A DNA stretch of 64,000 nt from Aradus depressus. Lineage: Eukaryota > Arthropoda > Insecta > Hemiptera > Aradidae. The DNA lies in NCBI GenBank assembly GCA_963662175.1, contig OY759219.1, positions 44,942,675-45,006,674 on the forward strand, written 5' to 3'. Of this stretch, positions 23,801 through 32,001 are shown one piece after another. Numbering within the stretch: position 1 is the stretch's first letter; each line of letters starts with the position of its first letter. The notes beneath the pieces are model-generated. The model saw only the letters and a list, made by a program, of their open reading frames with translations. It was not told the origin of the DNA and made no database searches. The position numbers were made by a program, and so were the translations under genes.

Positions 23801-26800
23801 ACAAACCCTGTGGATCCAAGGTTCCTATAGGTTATCGTTATAGAGTAGAACACCGGCCTAACTGAGAGAGCTCCTTCATTTTTTTTTTTATCACTCACTT
23901 ATTGGTCTATTTTGGGTGCTTGTGGTCCTCCGGATCGGATGAAAACAAACCCTGTGGATCCAGGGTTCGTATAGGTTATCGTTATACAGTAGAACAACCG
24001 ACTAACTGAGAGAGCTCCTTCATTTCTTTTTTATCACTCACTTATTGCGCTATTTTTGGTTCTTGTGGTCCTCCGGATGGGATGAAAACAAACCCTGTGG
24101 ATCCAAGGTTCGTATAGGTTATCGTTATACAGTAGAACACCCGCCTAACTTAGAGAGCTCCTTCATTTCTTTTTTATCACACACTTATTGGTCTATTTTT
24201 GGTTCTTGTGGTTCTCCGGATCGGATGAAAACAAACCCTGTGGATTCAGGGTTCCTATAGGTTATCGTTATAGAGTAGAACACCGGCCTAACTTAGAGAG
24301 CTCCTTCATTTCTTTTTTATCACTCACTTATTGGTCTATTTTGGGTTCTTGTGGTCCTCCGGATCGGATGAAAACAAACCCTATGGATCCAGGGTTCGTA
24401 TAGGTTATCGTTATACAGTAGAACACCCGCCTAACTTAGAGAGCTCCTTAATTTATTTTCTATCACTCACTTATTGCGCTATTTTTGGTTCTTGTGGTCC
24501 TCCGGATGGGATGAAAACAAACCCTGTGGATCCAAGGTTCGTATAGGTTATCGTTATACAGTAGAACACCCGCCTAACTTAGAGAGCTCCTTCATTTCTT
24601 TTTTATCACACACTTATTGGTCTATTTTTGGTTCTTGTGGTTCTCCGGATCGGATGAAAACAAACCCTGTGGATCCAGGGTTCCTATAGGTTATCGTTAT
24701 ACAGTAAAACACCCGCCTAACTTAGAGAGCTCCTTCATTTATTTTCTATCACTCACTTATTGCTCTATTTTTGGTTCTTGTGGTCCTCCGGATGGGATGA
24801 AAACAAACCCTGTGGATCCAAGGTTCGTATAGGTTATCGTTATACAGTAGAACACCCGCCTAACTTAGAGAGCTCCTTCATTTCTTTTTTATCACTTACT
24901 TATTGGTCTATTTTGGGTTCTTGTGGTCCTCCGGATCGGATGAAAACAAACCCTGTGGATCCAGGGTTCGTATAGGTTATCGTTATACAGTAGAACAACC
25001 GACTAACTGAGAGAGCTCCTTCATTTCTTTTTTATCACTCATTTATTGGTCTATTTTGGGTTCTTGTGGTCCTCCTTTGAATTTTCACAGTTTTTATATT
25101 TTCTAGAAAGAATGTTTTAATTGCTCAGAGTCCGCTTAATCACGAACTCGAAGTATCAATATCATGATCATTTTTTACATCTCTGCCCGTCTGGGTTCGT
25201 TCTTTTGCAGTTCAAAAAAAATACAGAACCGTTCGACCAAGAGGTTTATAATGGCGCAAATCCTGACCAGTTTTACAAAGATCTGATGAGTATGTACCCC
25301 GACTTGGAGAAGAACTTTTATCAGAACTTCAAACCAATACTCGACCACTGTGAACAAGGTAATTTATATTCCGTTCGGTAGGGGGTACTTGATATTTGTG
25401 GCATAAAAAACCGTTTCGTTAATAAACCTATTAAGTTACACATACTAAATTTGGTGTCGGTCGTAGCCCAGCACCATAACTGACCAATGTAGAAATTATG
25501 CAATTTTTAAAACTGTATTTCAAACGTCAATATTCTGTGATTGCAAATTCGAAACGCGTGTTTTTCATACTTGTCGCAATAATCGTTCTGTAAGAATGAG
25601 AATCAATTTGCTTAACCTGAAATATCGAACCACCGGAGATGGGGGGAGAGACGATTTTTTTTTAATTCGTAATTTCGCGCCAAACTCTCGAACTCGTGAT
25701 CTAGGGTCAGAAACATTACATAGAATGTTTTCTTTGATCTGAGCTATAAAACTTTGGCCTACGTTCAACAGCAGCCGAGGATGGTAGCGCCTACATGTCA
25801 TTCACAATAATAGCTTCTTCCCTCCTCTGTATCTAACAAATATGACGTCATAAGGAAAAGAATATGAAAGTAATTACTACTTATTATTGTTCGGATTAGG
25901 ATTTAAAGTGCGACTGAAACGCCGAACCACCTGCAACACTACAGTGAGTGACATCACAAGAAATAGTACATCATAGTAACAACCACACAATGTGTCCTGG
26001 AACAAATAAGAAGGACATTCGCTTGTACGTTTTCATTTGTGTTCTGATGTTCTGCACTAATGGGTCTTCTATAAACAGATTGCTGAGGGCCTGCAGAGAG
26101 CTCAGTGAGTCCGAGCATATAAGCTCCTTGGACTCCCCTTCTAGTGCCCAGTGGTCTAGTGCTTTCGAGATAGCTGTGAGCTCGGCCGTATTGACACTTG
26201 CGGCGGAAGGCATGGTCCAGATGCTATGTTATGTGTTAATATGTAGATTCCATGATTGTAAAACGTTTTTAGCAAATGACTAAAGATGAATTTTGGGCAG
26301 ATTTATCAAAATTTGCTAAAAGTTGAGTTACTGACAGGCTTATTGCATATGATCTTACCCAAACGGTCTGATCGCATCATGACGTCAGTAGACTGAAGGT
26401 CTTACTATTCTGAACGCGCCTTCTGTGTCACTTTACAGGGTTTACATATAATAGAATATCTGAGCAACTCGAGGGGGTAGAACTATTCCTAATTCAAATG
26501 CGAATTTTGCACAAAAAACCCTATTAGGGGGTTAGCTCTACTTTCGACCTCAGTTGCTAGGACTGAATTATTTCTGATAACAACTGAGGTCAAGCTGCTT
26601 GGCATGATAAAGTAGCATATGGCAAAGTTACGCCGCACAATGGGGCGAATGACCATTTTAGGTGGACAAAAGTTAAGTCAAAAATTGAAGATTTCCCGCC
26701 CTAGACATTGTTGTCAAAAGGTGGGTGGCTCCGAAAATGTAAATATTTACCTTATAATGAAAATAAGTACTGCGTAGAGATGGGACAAATCAATTATACA

Positions 26801-29800
26801 CGTTTGAACAAGTGTTGTCATTCTATTACGATAAGACGCGGGTTTATGAGTCTGACTGCAATAATAGCAGTTCGATCATTGTTTGAGCTATATTCGGCAG
26901 TTGAAATGGACTCTAAAGAGAACGGTAAGTAATCATATGCACAGTTCTTGTAAGTAGTGTTCAGTTACAGAGATATTTGAACTATTTTATTAAAGAATCC
27001 GTTACATCCGTAATTTTGAACGAGAAAAATAATGTTTACCCAATAGCTCCCAAGCTAATTGACCCATTTTCCTTTTCGCTATACTTTCTAATTTTCAGAT
27101 TCATTTGTATCTTTTTGCTATTTATTGCTATGCATCGTATTTTTAATAATAATGATTGATATTCAGAATCAGTGCTCAAGATTCCCCGGAACCAGTTTTT
27201 TGAAGAGTGGTCCAAGTTCCAGGAAAAAATGTCCTAAGATAGCATTGAAAAAATGTTTCCCTGGAAAGCCGTTCTTTATTCACGTAACGTTTGATATTAT
27301 ATTGGATTTTGTATCATATTTAAAGAATCATCAGTATCATATTTTCAGAATTCAATCAGTTTGTACATATCTTGTTTATTTCATTGAACCAAGGTTTTTA
27401 CCTTTTTCTTATTCATGTAAAGTGGTTTTATTTTCTTCTACGATTTATTAAAGAATAAACTTAATTTACTGAAGAGTAAACTATGAAATTAAATAAAGTG
27501 TTACTTTCACCCATTGTTCTGTCTATTATTTGATCTTACTGTTTTCACCCATAATGTATCGATCTGTCTCAGCTCCATCTCGTAATGTTAATCGTCCGAC
27601 CATCTGATATTGAGCAAGTTTTGCTAATCTAGACGCTCAGAGGATTAAGTAACATACCGAACCATATGCAATATTAAACTACTCATGATTTGCGGTTTTT
27701 TCAAATTATTGTTGCCGCTTGCGTTTAAAAACGTTCAACGGCGTGCTATTGATTTACACAGAGTCTCATTTGACGTGGAAGTTCATTGGCTGTAATTTTT
27801 GTTTCTGAAAGCTTTTGATACAATGAATCATCTTCTTGTAATTTTGAAAAGAAGGTAGAAAAGTGAGGGTTTTTGATGAATTTCAGAAAAAAACTCATTC
27901 AAGGGTTCATTTGTGAACCGTCATATGGGGTATATTCGTAATCAGCGAGTCATTTCCTGCAAGAATACAAGGTTTCAAAATGTTGTCCTCCTAGATTGGA
28001 TATTCGCCCCACTGTGCGCCTGCTAACCTGCTAGATACAAAATATTTTGGTTTGGTGATGATTCACTGACCACTTTCCCCTTTCATTGCTTTTTTGGTTT
28101 TGGGGCTGGAATAGATTCGTAACACATAATTGTTTTGAAATGAAATGAAATGAAAATAAATTTTATTATTTTGGGACCGAGGTCCCCTAAGAATAAATAC
28201 ATACAGAGAGTAATGAAAATGAAACAATGAAATATAGTATCAGAACAAAGAAATAAGAATATAGGTAGGTAAATAAAAATTAGTGCTACGTTGGAGAAAA
28301 ACTATACAACTAAAAAATAGATAAACAGGAAATAAAAAAAACAGGAAAAAACATAAAATTAACAACTTCAATATGATGAAACAAAATAAATAAAAGTATC
28401 TACAAAAATAAAAGAGAATAAGAAAAAAAGCAAATCCATACAACTAAGAAAGAGATAAAATAGATAATATATATATAAATATAAATATAAATTTAAATCT
28501 ACCGAGCATAGTACGGTGGTTGATTATAAAAGAGAAGGAAGGTTGCCCAGCCAAGGTTAAAAATAAAATTAATTTAGAAAGCAGAAAATAAGATAAGATA
28601 AAAAATAAATAAATGCATAATAAAAATATATTAATGTGTAAATGAGCCAAAAATGAATACTATTGATTATGAACGAATAATTTAGAAAATATGATAAAAA
28701 ATATAATAAAACTAGAGAATGACAAAGACAAGAAAGAGAGAGAGAGAAAAAAAAAGGGGAAAAGTAATTTGAATGATTAGATAATTAAGGTTGACGAATT
28801 AGAGAATACGGGGGAGAGATCAAAGTTTTAGGGTTAGGGTTTATGACTCATGCCCGGGCTTTAACTACGAGGTCATATCGCCTACTACCAGAGCGCTCTT
28901 TCGTCACTCTGGTGAACATGAGCCCGACTCTACTGTGGGAGTCCTAAATTTTGCCTACCCTAAATTTTTAATCACTTATATCGCTTAACGTCCCATCCAA
29001 AGGACGGCGTGCTTAGGTTTATTTTACCTCCCAGATAAAATAAACTAAGGGCCTCCGTCGGGTTACGAACCCACGTTCTTGAGCTCAGAAGTCAAGCACG
29101 CATACCACTAAGCTACCGGCGCCCTCTAATTGTTTTATATTTATCAAAAATAATTCAATATCTGGTATAATAAAATTATTGTTTTTAATGAGTTGTGTTA
29201 TGATGTTCAGATTTGACTTTTTTGAAGAATGATCCTTGTTCGCTATCTTCTCTCCTCTTCATGTGCGTCTTTTCAAAGGTAAGCCTTCATAAGCCTGGCC
29301 ATGAAACCCTCTATCATAAGATTGCTAGCTTGTGCCCGGAAGTGCTGTCCGACAGACCAGCTCTGCTAAGACAGCTGCTTGTGCCCAGAAGTGCTGGCCG
29401 CGAGACCAGCTATGCTAAGATAGCTGCTTGTGTCCCGAAGTGCTGGCCGCGAGACCAGCTATGCTAAGATAGCTGCTTGTGTCCCGAAGTGCTGGCCGCG
29501 AGACCAGCTATGCTAAGATAGCTGCTTGTGTTGCGGAAGTGCTGGCCGAGGGACCAGCTATGCTGCGATAGCTGCTTGTGACCGGAAGTGCTGGTTGAGA
29601 CACCAGCTATGATAAGACAGCTGCTTGTGTTGCGGAAGTGTTGGCCGCGAGACCAGCTATGCTAAGATAGCTGCTTGTGTCTGGAAGTGCTGGCCGAGAG
29701 ACCATGTATGCTGAGACAGCTGCTTGTGTTGCGGAAGTGCTGACCGCGAGACCAGCTAGGCTAAGATAGCTGCTTGTGTCCGGAAGTGCTGGTTGAGACA

Positions 29801-30599
29801 CCAGCTATGATAAGACAGCTGCTTGTGTTGCGGAAGTGCTGGCCGCGAGACCAGCTATGCTAAGATAGCTGCTTGTGTTGCGGAAGTGCTGGCCGAGAGA
29901 CCAGCTATGCTAAGATAGCTGCTTGTGTTGCGGAAGTGCTGGCCGAGAGACCAGCTATGCTAAGACAGCTGCTTGTGTTGCGGAAGTGCTGACCGCGAGA
30001 CCAGCTATGCTAAGATAGCTGCTTGTGTCCGGAAGTGCTGGTTGAGACACCAGCTATGATAAGACAGCTGCTTGTGTTGCGGAAGTGTTGGCCGAGGGAC
30101 CAGCTATGCTGCGATAGCTGCTTGTGACCGGAAGTGCTGGTTGAGACACCAGCTATGATAAGACAGCTGCTTGTGTTGCGGAAGTGCTGGCCGAGAGACC
30201 AGCTATGCTAAGATAGCTGCTTGTGTCCGGAAGTGCTGGCCGAGAGACCAGCTATGCTAAGATAACTGCTTGTGTCCGGAAGTGCTGGCCGAGAGACCAG
30301 CTATGTAAAGATAGCTGCTTGTGTCCAGAAGTGCTGGCCGAGAGACTAGCTATGCTGCGATAGCTGCTTGTGTCCGGAAGTGCTGGTTGAGACACCAGCT
30401 ATGATAAGACAGCTGCTTGTGTCCGGTAGTGCTGGCCGAGAGACTAGCTATGCTAAGATAGCTGCTTGTGTCCGGAAGTGCTGGATGTGACCAACTTCTT
30501 CCCCTCATTGTTGCCTCTTTTCAGCTGTTTGTCTCTCTCAGTCTGCCTGCTGCTCAGAGCTTTGGCAGATCCGTAAAGAAGGGTGAGTTCAATGAATGA
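8596..30599 (+). CDS. OBP-B: odorant-binding protein family gene with all six cysteines
   Basis: Exons 8596-8683, 15257-15312, 17644-17685, 25211-25358, 29211-29278 and a probable terminal exon 30525-30596 (TGA at 30597) join in frame to about 158 residues, lacking only the signal peptide. Cysteines: C1 (LIRTCAQD), C1-X26-C2, C2-X3-C3 (CFFKCFMERGGFVN), C4 (ILDHCEQ), C4-X11-C5, C5-X8-C6 (NDPCSLSSLLFMC). These are OBP spacings except C3-C4 (55), which is long. The role inferred from the family is extracellular binding of small hydrophobic ligands. Introns hold two LINEs, a DNA transposon and several arrays, so the gene spans over 22 kb. A second C5-C6-like exon at 27167-27283 could be an alternative or dead exon. 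The terminal exon is less certain than the rest. Confidence 0.78.
8725..10091 (-). mobile_element. 5'-truncated R1-clade non-LTR retrotransposon with 13-bp TSD
   Basis: The 13-bp word CTATCCCAGACAT flanks the insert (8725-8737 and 10079-10091). On the minus strand the element runs from 10078 to a 3' poly(A) of about 70 nt, seen as poly-T 8737-8806. The 3' UTR is GC-rich, unlike the AT-rich surroundings. Inserted in the first intron seen of OBP-B, 41 bases after the C1 exon. Confidence 0.92.
9092..10078 (-). pseudogene. R1-clade LINE ORF2, C-terminal part of reverse transcriptase
   Basis: The frame is open from the truncated 5' edge (KLTLSPSKTAAMLMRGK) through the RT thumb region (VVTYLGVGIGPGF near the start, RATWGLGYSACKTIYAGV) to the C-terminal zinc-like motif CSCGGVETAEHVVLEC at about residues 250-267, counted from Met at 10042. 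It ends FVSSWRKIKKAF. The catalytic FADD part of RT and the endonuclease are missing, so it cannot transpose alone. The intact frame implies a recent insertion. A decayed relative lies at 52.65-53.06 kb. Confidence 0.9.
10092..10827. other. OBP-B intron, nothing recognised
   Basis: AT-rich sequence with a short purine-rich G/A stretch at 10558-10590. No coding or repeat structure was recognised. Confidence 0.5.
10829..10891. repeat. 21-bp tandem repeat, three copies, self-complementary
   Basis: ATTGTACAGGTACAGGTACCT repeats with period 21 (10831, 10852, 10873). It contains GGTACC and ends in ACAATAGGT, which is complementary to the unit start. Confidence 0.85.
10972..11205. repeat. 72-bp tandem repeat, about 3.2 copies
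   Basis: GGGGAGCGGTAGCTACGCCC repeats at 72-bp spacing (about 10974, 11046, 11118, then a diverged copy at 11190). Long frames on both strands result from the period being a multiple of three. Confidence 0.92.
11231..11563 (+). pseudogene. LINE ORF1, C-terminal remnant
   Basis: The 110-residue frame begins at the 5' truncation point. Its first 40 residues (FKYLWCRNNNIFARK, then RVLIRRDTDFLVF) look like the conserved C-terminal domain of ORF1 proteins of this LINE type; the rest is Ser/Lys-rich. The Met at its start is probably internal. Confidence 0.6.
11575..12349 (+). pseudogene. LINE endonuclease domain (EEP family), frameshifted
   Basis: The first part (frame of 11584) has FWNLYGFS and CLCETWL, with the catalytic Glu. 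After a frameshift near 11930, the frame of 11882 continues with GGDFNARIG and NYSDHFF, the Asp/Asn and His motifs of the nuclease. A second frameshift in or after the T-run at 12309-12316 separates it from the RT. Not functional as it stands. Confidence 0.8.
12345..14897 (+). pseudogene. LINE reverse transcriptase domain (long intact frame)
   Basis: The 875-residue open frame starts formally at 12270, but its first ~25 residues overlap the nuclease in another frame. RT motifs: AAGLDLVPNECF (about residue 250), FVDFKRAFDSV (about 372), EGVLQGEILSPLLF (about 430), LLYADDLVIL with the catalytic YADD (about 474), and a C-terminal Cys-rich CRLCTLDEKDD (about 800). RT itself looks intact although the upstream nuclease is broken. 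Confidence 0.9.
15257..15312 (+). CDS. OBP-B exon: C1-C2 linker helix
   Basis: TCTTAG acceptor and GTAAGT donor, 56 nt, phase 1 to 0. It encodes TGERLILDRIFPRRRKEQ. Together with the C1 exon it gives C1-X26-C2. Confidence 0.7.
15313..16320. other. OBP-B intron with two long G-runs and hAT-like ends
   Basis: G-rich runs at 15462-15493 and 15955-15976. CAGGGTTGGCAACTCGCGGG at 15346 and GGGGTGGGCAACG at 16290 resemble terminal inverted repeats of hAT elements, but no matching inverted end or TSD was found. Nothing else is seen. Confidence 0.4.
16321..16780 (+). mobile_element. LINE 3' end, non-coding
   Basis: AT-rich tract ending CTTAGGGAACCTTGGTCCCA, then AATTTATTTTCATTTCAT. The same end is found in reverse at 28.13-28.62 kb, so this is the 3' UTR of a dispersed LINE family with an ATTTC-type tail. 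Confidence 0.65.
17331..17465. repeat. 32-bp tandem repeat, four copies
   Basis: AATTAATGGCTAACATAG, then TAATGATGGTTACT, repeats every 32 bp. Confidence 0.95.
17644..17685 (+). CDS. OBP-B exon: C2-X3-C3
   Basis: TTGCAG acceptor and GTAAGT donor, 42 nt, phase 0 to 0. It encodes CFFKCFMERGGFVN, the classic OBP C2-X3-C3 motif with the following Gly-rich turn. Confidence 0.78.
17686..18600. other. OBP-B intron, AT-rich, nothing recognised
   Basis: No repeat or coding frame was recognised before the left inverted repeat of the transposon at 18601. Confidence 0.5.
18601..20898 (-). mobile_element. DNA transposon with ~345-bp terminal inverted repeats, decayed
   Basis: The left end (TAGGATGGAGTGAAAA at 18601 to about 18952) is repeated in reverse at about 20559-20898 (TAGGGTGGAGTGAAAA on the minus strand). 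Shared internal blocks include GAAATTGAAAACGCC and AGACGAGTAATTTGATATAT (minus/plus). The TIRs are some 85-90% alike by eye. The inside has minus-strand coding remnants. I could not fix the target-site duplication or the superfamily. Confidence 0.8.
19197..20320 (-). pseudogene. Transposon protein remnant, broken into several frames
   Basis: Minus-strand frames 19718-19509, 19557-19375 and 19400-19197 overlap in different phases and together read like one protein with frameshifts: RKEAAGRELGLRKFTKPSLN, then FNAEDY-like text, then FPCHTQNFERNFKLVTEASK and ARNGFI. The PCHTQ...E+..KLVTEAS motif is familiar from an insect repeat-encoded protein of unknown function. It lies wholly inside the long inverted repeats, so it probably belongs to that transposon. 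Confidence 0.55.
21159..21181. repeat. (TA)n microsatellite
   Basis: About 11 TA dinucleotides in AT-rich sequence. Confidence 0.9.
21182..21700. other. OBP-B intron, nothing recognised
   Basis: No repeat, RNA or coding structure was recognised before the 76-bp array. Confidence 0.45.
21703..22215. repeat. 76-bp tandem array with alternating 152-bp dimer
   Basis: TTTCACATATTCAAACTGAT, then TAAAACAGA.AAGATACGTGG, repeats every 76 bp, about 6.5 copies. Two variants alternate (GGTGATCACCCGAG with TAGTAA, and GGTGCTCGACCGAG with TAGTAC), giving a 152-bp higher-order period. Confidence 0.92.
22455..22587. repeat. Pair of related hairpins with a compensatory change
   Basis: CCAGCGAT (22455-22462) pairs with ATCGCTGG (22481-22488). 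99 bases later CTAGCGAT (22554-22561) pairs with ATCGCTAG (22580-22587). Both have an 18-base loop containing CGCGATT and CTCGCAG, which can form an inner stem. One C-G pair became T-A, keeping the stem. Confidence 0.6.
22804..22842 (+). other. Hammerhead-ribozyme-like core, isolated
   Basis: CTGAAGA (22805), one A, a 5-bp hairpin GGCAC/GTGCC with loop ATTCA, then GAAAGATTGTC. This matches the conserved CTGANGA-stem II-GAAA arrangement of hammerhead ribozymes, known from Penelope-like retroelements. An extra base lies next to stem II, and stems I and III are not convincing, so activity is doubtful. Confidence 0.35.
22909..22931. repeat. Poly-G run
   Basis: About 23 consecutive G. Exact length is likely unreliable in the assembly. 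Confidence 0.9.
22932..23492. other. OBP-B intron, nothing recognised
   Basis: AT-rich sequence between the poly-G run and the 143-bp array. Confidence 0.45.
23493..25075. repeat. 143-bp tandem array, about 11 copies
   Basis: GGTCCTCCGGATCGGATG, then AAAACAAACCCTGTGGATCC, then GGTTATCGTTATACAGTAG, repeats with a 143-bp period from 23493 to 25075. Copies differ at scattered sites (GATCGG/GATGGG, GGGTTC/AGGTTC). The overlapping 71-codon frames are a by-product. The array ends 135 bases before an OBP-B exon. Confidence 0.96.
25211..25358 (+). CDS. OBP-B exon: C3-C4 helices
   Basis: TTTTGCAG acceptor, GTAATT donor, 148 nt, phase 0 to 1, 49 codons. It encodes an aromatic/acidic helical stretch (YPDLEKNFYQNFKPILDHCEQ) with C4 near the end. 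The frame reads a few codons past the donor before a stop. Confidence 0.75.
25960..26225 (-). pseudogene. LINE RNase H domain fragment
   Basis: Minus strand 26213-25971 reads NTAELTAISKALDHWALEG, then ELICSDSLSSLQALS, then SFLFVPGH. These are the E, D and PGH motifs of the RNase H domain found after RT in I/Jockey-group LINEs. Only this domain remains. Confidence 0.75.
26226..27166. other. OBP-B intron, nothing recognised
   Basis: AT-rich. A GTAAGT donor follows GAGAACG at 26930, but no exon supported by acceptor, phase and homology was found with it. Confidence 0.4.
27167..27283 (+). pseudogene. Second OBP C5-C6-like exon with one-base frameshift
   Basis: ATTCAG acceptor and GTAACG donor. 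In the phase set by the preceding C4 exon it reads ESVLKIPRNQFFEEWSKFQE, then hits TAA at 27235. One A fewer in the A6 run 27224-27229 would put the exon in the frame KCPKIALKKCF...KPFFIH, which has paired cysteines (X7) and ends in phase 0, as OBP C5-C6 exons do. The exon at 29211 fits the C4 exon without correction. This is therefore a dead duplicate, an alternative exon, or an assembly error. Confidence 0.5.
27284..28130. other. OBP-B intron, nothing recognised
   Basis: AT-rich, without repeat or coding structure that I can support. Confidence 0.45.
28132..28800 (-). mobile_element. LINE 3' end with (TTTCA)n tail
   Basis: On the minus strand the sequence ends CTTAGGGGACCTCGGTCCCA, then AAATTTATTTTCATTTCATT with four pentamer repeats (28137-28157). 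It matches the + strand copy at 16.3-16.8 kb. No RT frame remains. Confidence 0.65.
28850..29123 (-). mobile_element. tRNA-derived SINE
   Basis: On the minus strand the 5' end 29123-29052 is tRNA-like: GGCGCCGGTAGCTTAGTGG with an A-box, and GGGTTCGTAACCC, close to a B-box. The body down to about 28859 (CGCCTACTACCAGA, TCGTCACTCTGGTG) matches the headless copy at 4366-4552. This indicates a Pol III SINE family. Confidence 0.75.
29211..29278 (+). CDS. OBP-B exon: C5-X8-C6
   Basis: TTCAG acceptor and GTAAGC donor, 68 nt, phase 1 to 0. It encodes LTFLKNDPCSLSSLLFMCVF then SK. C5-X8-C6 is exact, and joining to the C4 exon gives C4-X11-C5, both usual for OBPs. Confidence 0.75.
29295..30490. repeat. 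49/50-bp tandem array, about 24 copies
   Basis: GGAAGTGCTGGCCGAGAGAC, then CAGCTATGCTAAGATAGCTG, then CTTGTGT, repeats every 49-50 bp. The unit includes CAGCTAT...ATAGCTG, so each copy can fold as a short hairpin. It fills the intron after the C5-C6 exon of OBP-B. Confidence 0.95.
30525..30596 (+). CDS. Probable OBP-B terminal exon
   Basis: TTTTCAG acceptor. In phase 0, as required by the C5-C6 exon, it reads LFVSLSLPAAQSFGRSVKKG then EFNE, with TGA at 30597-30599. Alternative: the hydrophobic LFVSLSLPAAQS could be the end of a signal peptide of the next gene, using a donor at 30575 (GTAAAG) or 30585 (GTGAGT). Confidence 0.4.
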
Positions 30600-30750
30600 G
30601 GTCGGTTTCATTGAAGACATGTTACGGGTTGTCGCTGAACTGAATAGTTGTTTTATTATCAGTTATTATTACGTTATTTTGTTTATATTTTTCATTTCAT
30701 TTGTGTATATTTTATTTATTTATTTTTGATTATTTTTATTCTTTATTTAT

Positions 30751-31003
30751 TTCATACTTATTATCCTTTCACACATTATACTCCACACTAGTTCATACTT
30801 ATTATCCTTTCACACATTATACTCCACACTAGTTCATACTTATTGTCCTTTCACACATTATACTCCACACTAGTTCATACTTATTGTCCTTTCACACATT
30901 ATACTCCACACTAGTTCATACTTATTATCCTTTCACACATTATACTCCACACTAGTTCATACTTATTATCCTTTCACACATTATACTCCACACTAGTTCA
31001 TGA
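30751..31003. repeat. 41-bp tandem array, about 6 copies
   Basis: TTCATACTTATTATCCTTTC, then ACACATTATACTCCACACTAG, repeats every 41 bp. Confidence 0.95.
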
Positions 31004-31895
31004 GGTTGTAAATATTTTATAGTTAGTTCTTGTTTTCCACCGTTATGATTTGTATGTGGGCAACACTGCTAGTTGTGACACACTCGATGCCTCAGTTTTT
31101 CTCTGAATCGATATTTGAGTCAGATCAATGATTATTATTCTGACGATAGCAGTGGTCGACATTACGAATCTCGAAACACATCGACAATAGTACCGCAGCT
31201 CAATAATTGAGAGACTCAAATAGTTCATCTCCATGGCATTTCTGTCTTGTCTCAAACCTGAATTTTGTTTTTTGTATTAGGATTTTACGAGTTTTTCGTC
31301 AATTCTGAAAATTATCACTGTTGAACCTTAAATACATTGGATAGACGAACATTTTCGTATAGGTAGTTAGTTTCATTATTTTTTTTCACTAAAATCTGTG
31401 TCGTGAACCATTTTTTGTGCAGTACGCATAGAGAACACAATCACGAACTCGTAATGCTTGAATAAAATTCTACATCACATTGCCATTCATGCATTATTGG
31501 ATTATCTATCATTAAAAAAATGTAAATGTGTCTGGGATTAAAAATTCCTTGTGATCTCCACGACTTCTGTTGGGAAGATGATGCATTACAGTGCTTAGCG
31601 TAACCTTAGGAGCTCGTTTTTCCCATCATGCTCCAGCTATATAAAGTAGAACGTTGGCTGACGTCATAAGAAATTTTGTGCTCTATAATTTACTTTCTAT
31701 TCCGTTTTCCTTTAAATTTAGCCGAGTTTTTATAGAGTTTTGTAGTTTGACTCCGGAGATGATATTCAATTATTATCATTGCCGTTGCTTCAATAATTCA
31801 ATAATTTTCAATAATCCGAACAAACAGTTGGCATTATCTGGTAGTTGTAACGAAAGAAAAGTTGAACTGAAAGTGTTTTTGATTTGTTCGTCTAG
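31004..31895. other. Region between OBP-B and the OBP-C C1 exon
   Basis: A TATA-like CTATATAAAG lies at 31634-31643 and AATAAA at 31464-31469. A signal-peptide exon for OBP-C would be expected here, but none was convincing. Confidence 0.35.
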
Positions 31896-32001
31896 GTTTG
31901 GACTGATTATGCTGCGGTGGAGGAGACGAAGAAGACCGCAGAGGAAAATAGAGAAAAAAGCCTGATAGTTCTTTGTGCAGACCCACTTGACATGAAGCAT
32001 G
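31896..32001 (+). CDS. OBP-C exon: C1 helix
   Basis: TCTAG acceptor, GTAGGT donor, 106 nt, phase 0 to 1. It encodes VWTDYAAVEETKKTAEENRE, then KSLIVLCADPLDMKH with C1. A longer frame across it on the + strand is in the wrong phase. Confidence 0.62.

Noticed and set aside
23500..24975. Seven overlapping 71-codon frames
   Set aside because: They are the same piece of the 143-bp tandem repeat read in successive copies; there are no splice sites and no conserved protein pattern.
26708..26932. Open frame ending in a GTAAGT donor (MDSKENG)
   Set aside because: No matching acceptor, cysteine or paralogous exon; it is not needed to link the OBP-B exons.
29052..29123. Functional tRNA gene on the minus strand
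   Set aside because: A- and B-box-like words are present but the anticodon arm does not fold into a 5-bp stem with 7-base loop, and the sequence is fused to a dispersed SINE body.
31654..31965. 103-codon + strand frame overlapping an OBP-C exon
   Set aside because: It reads through the splice acceptor in a different phase from the OBP C1 exon and has no recognisable pattern.
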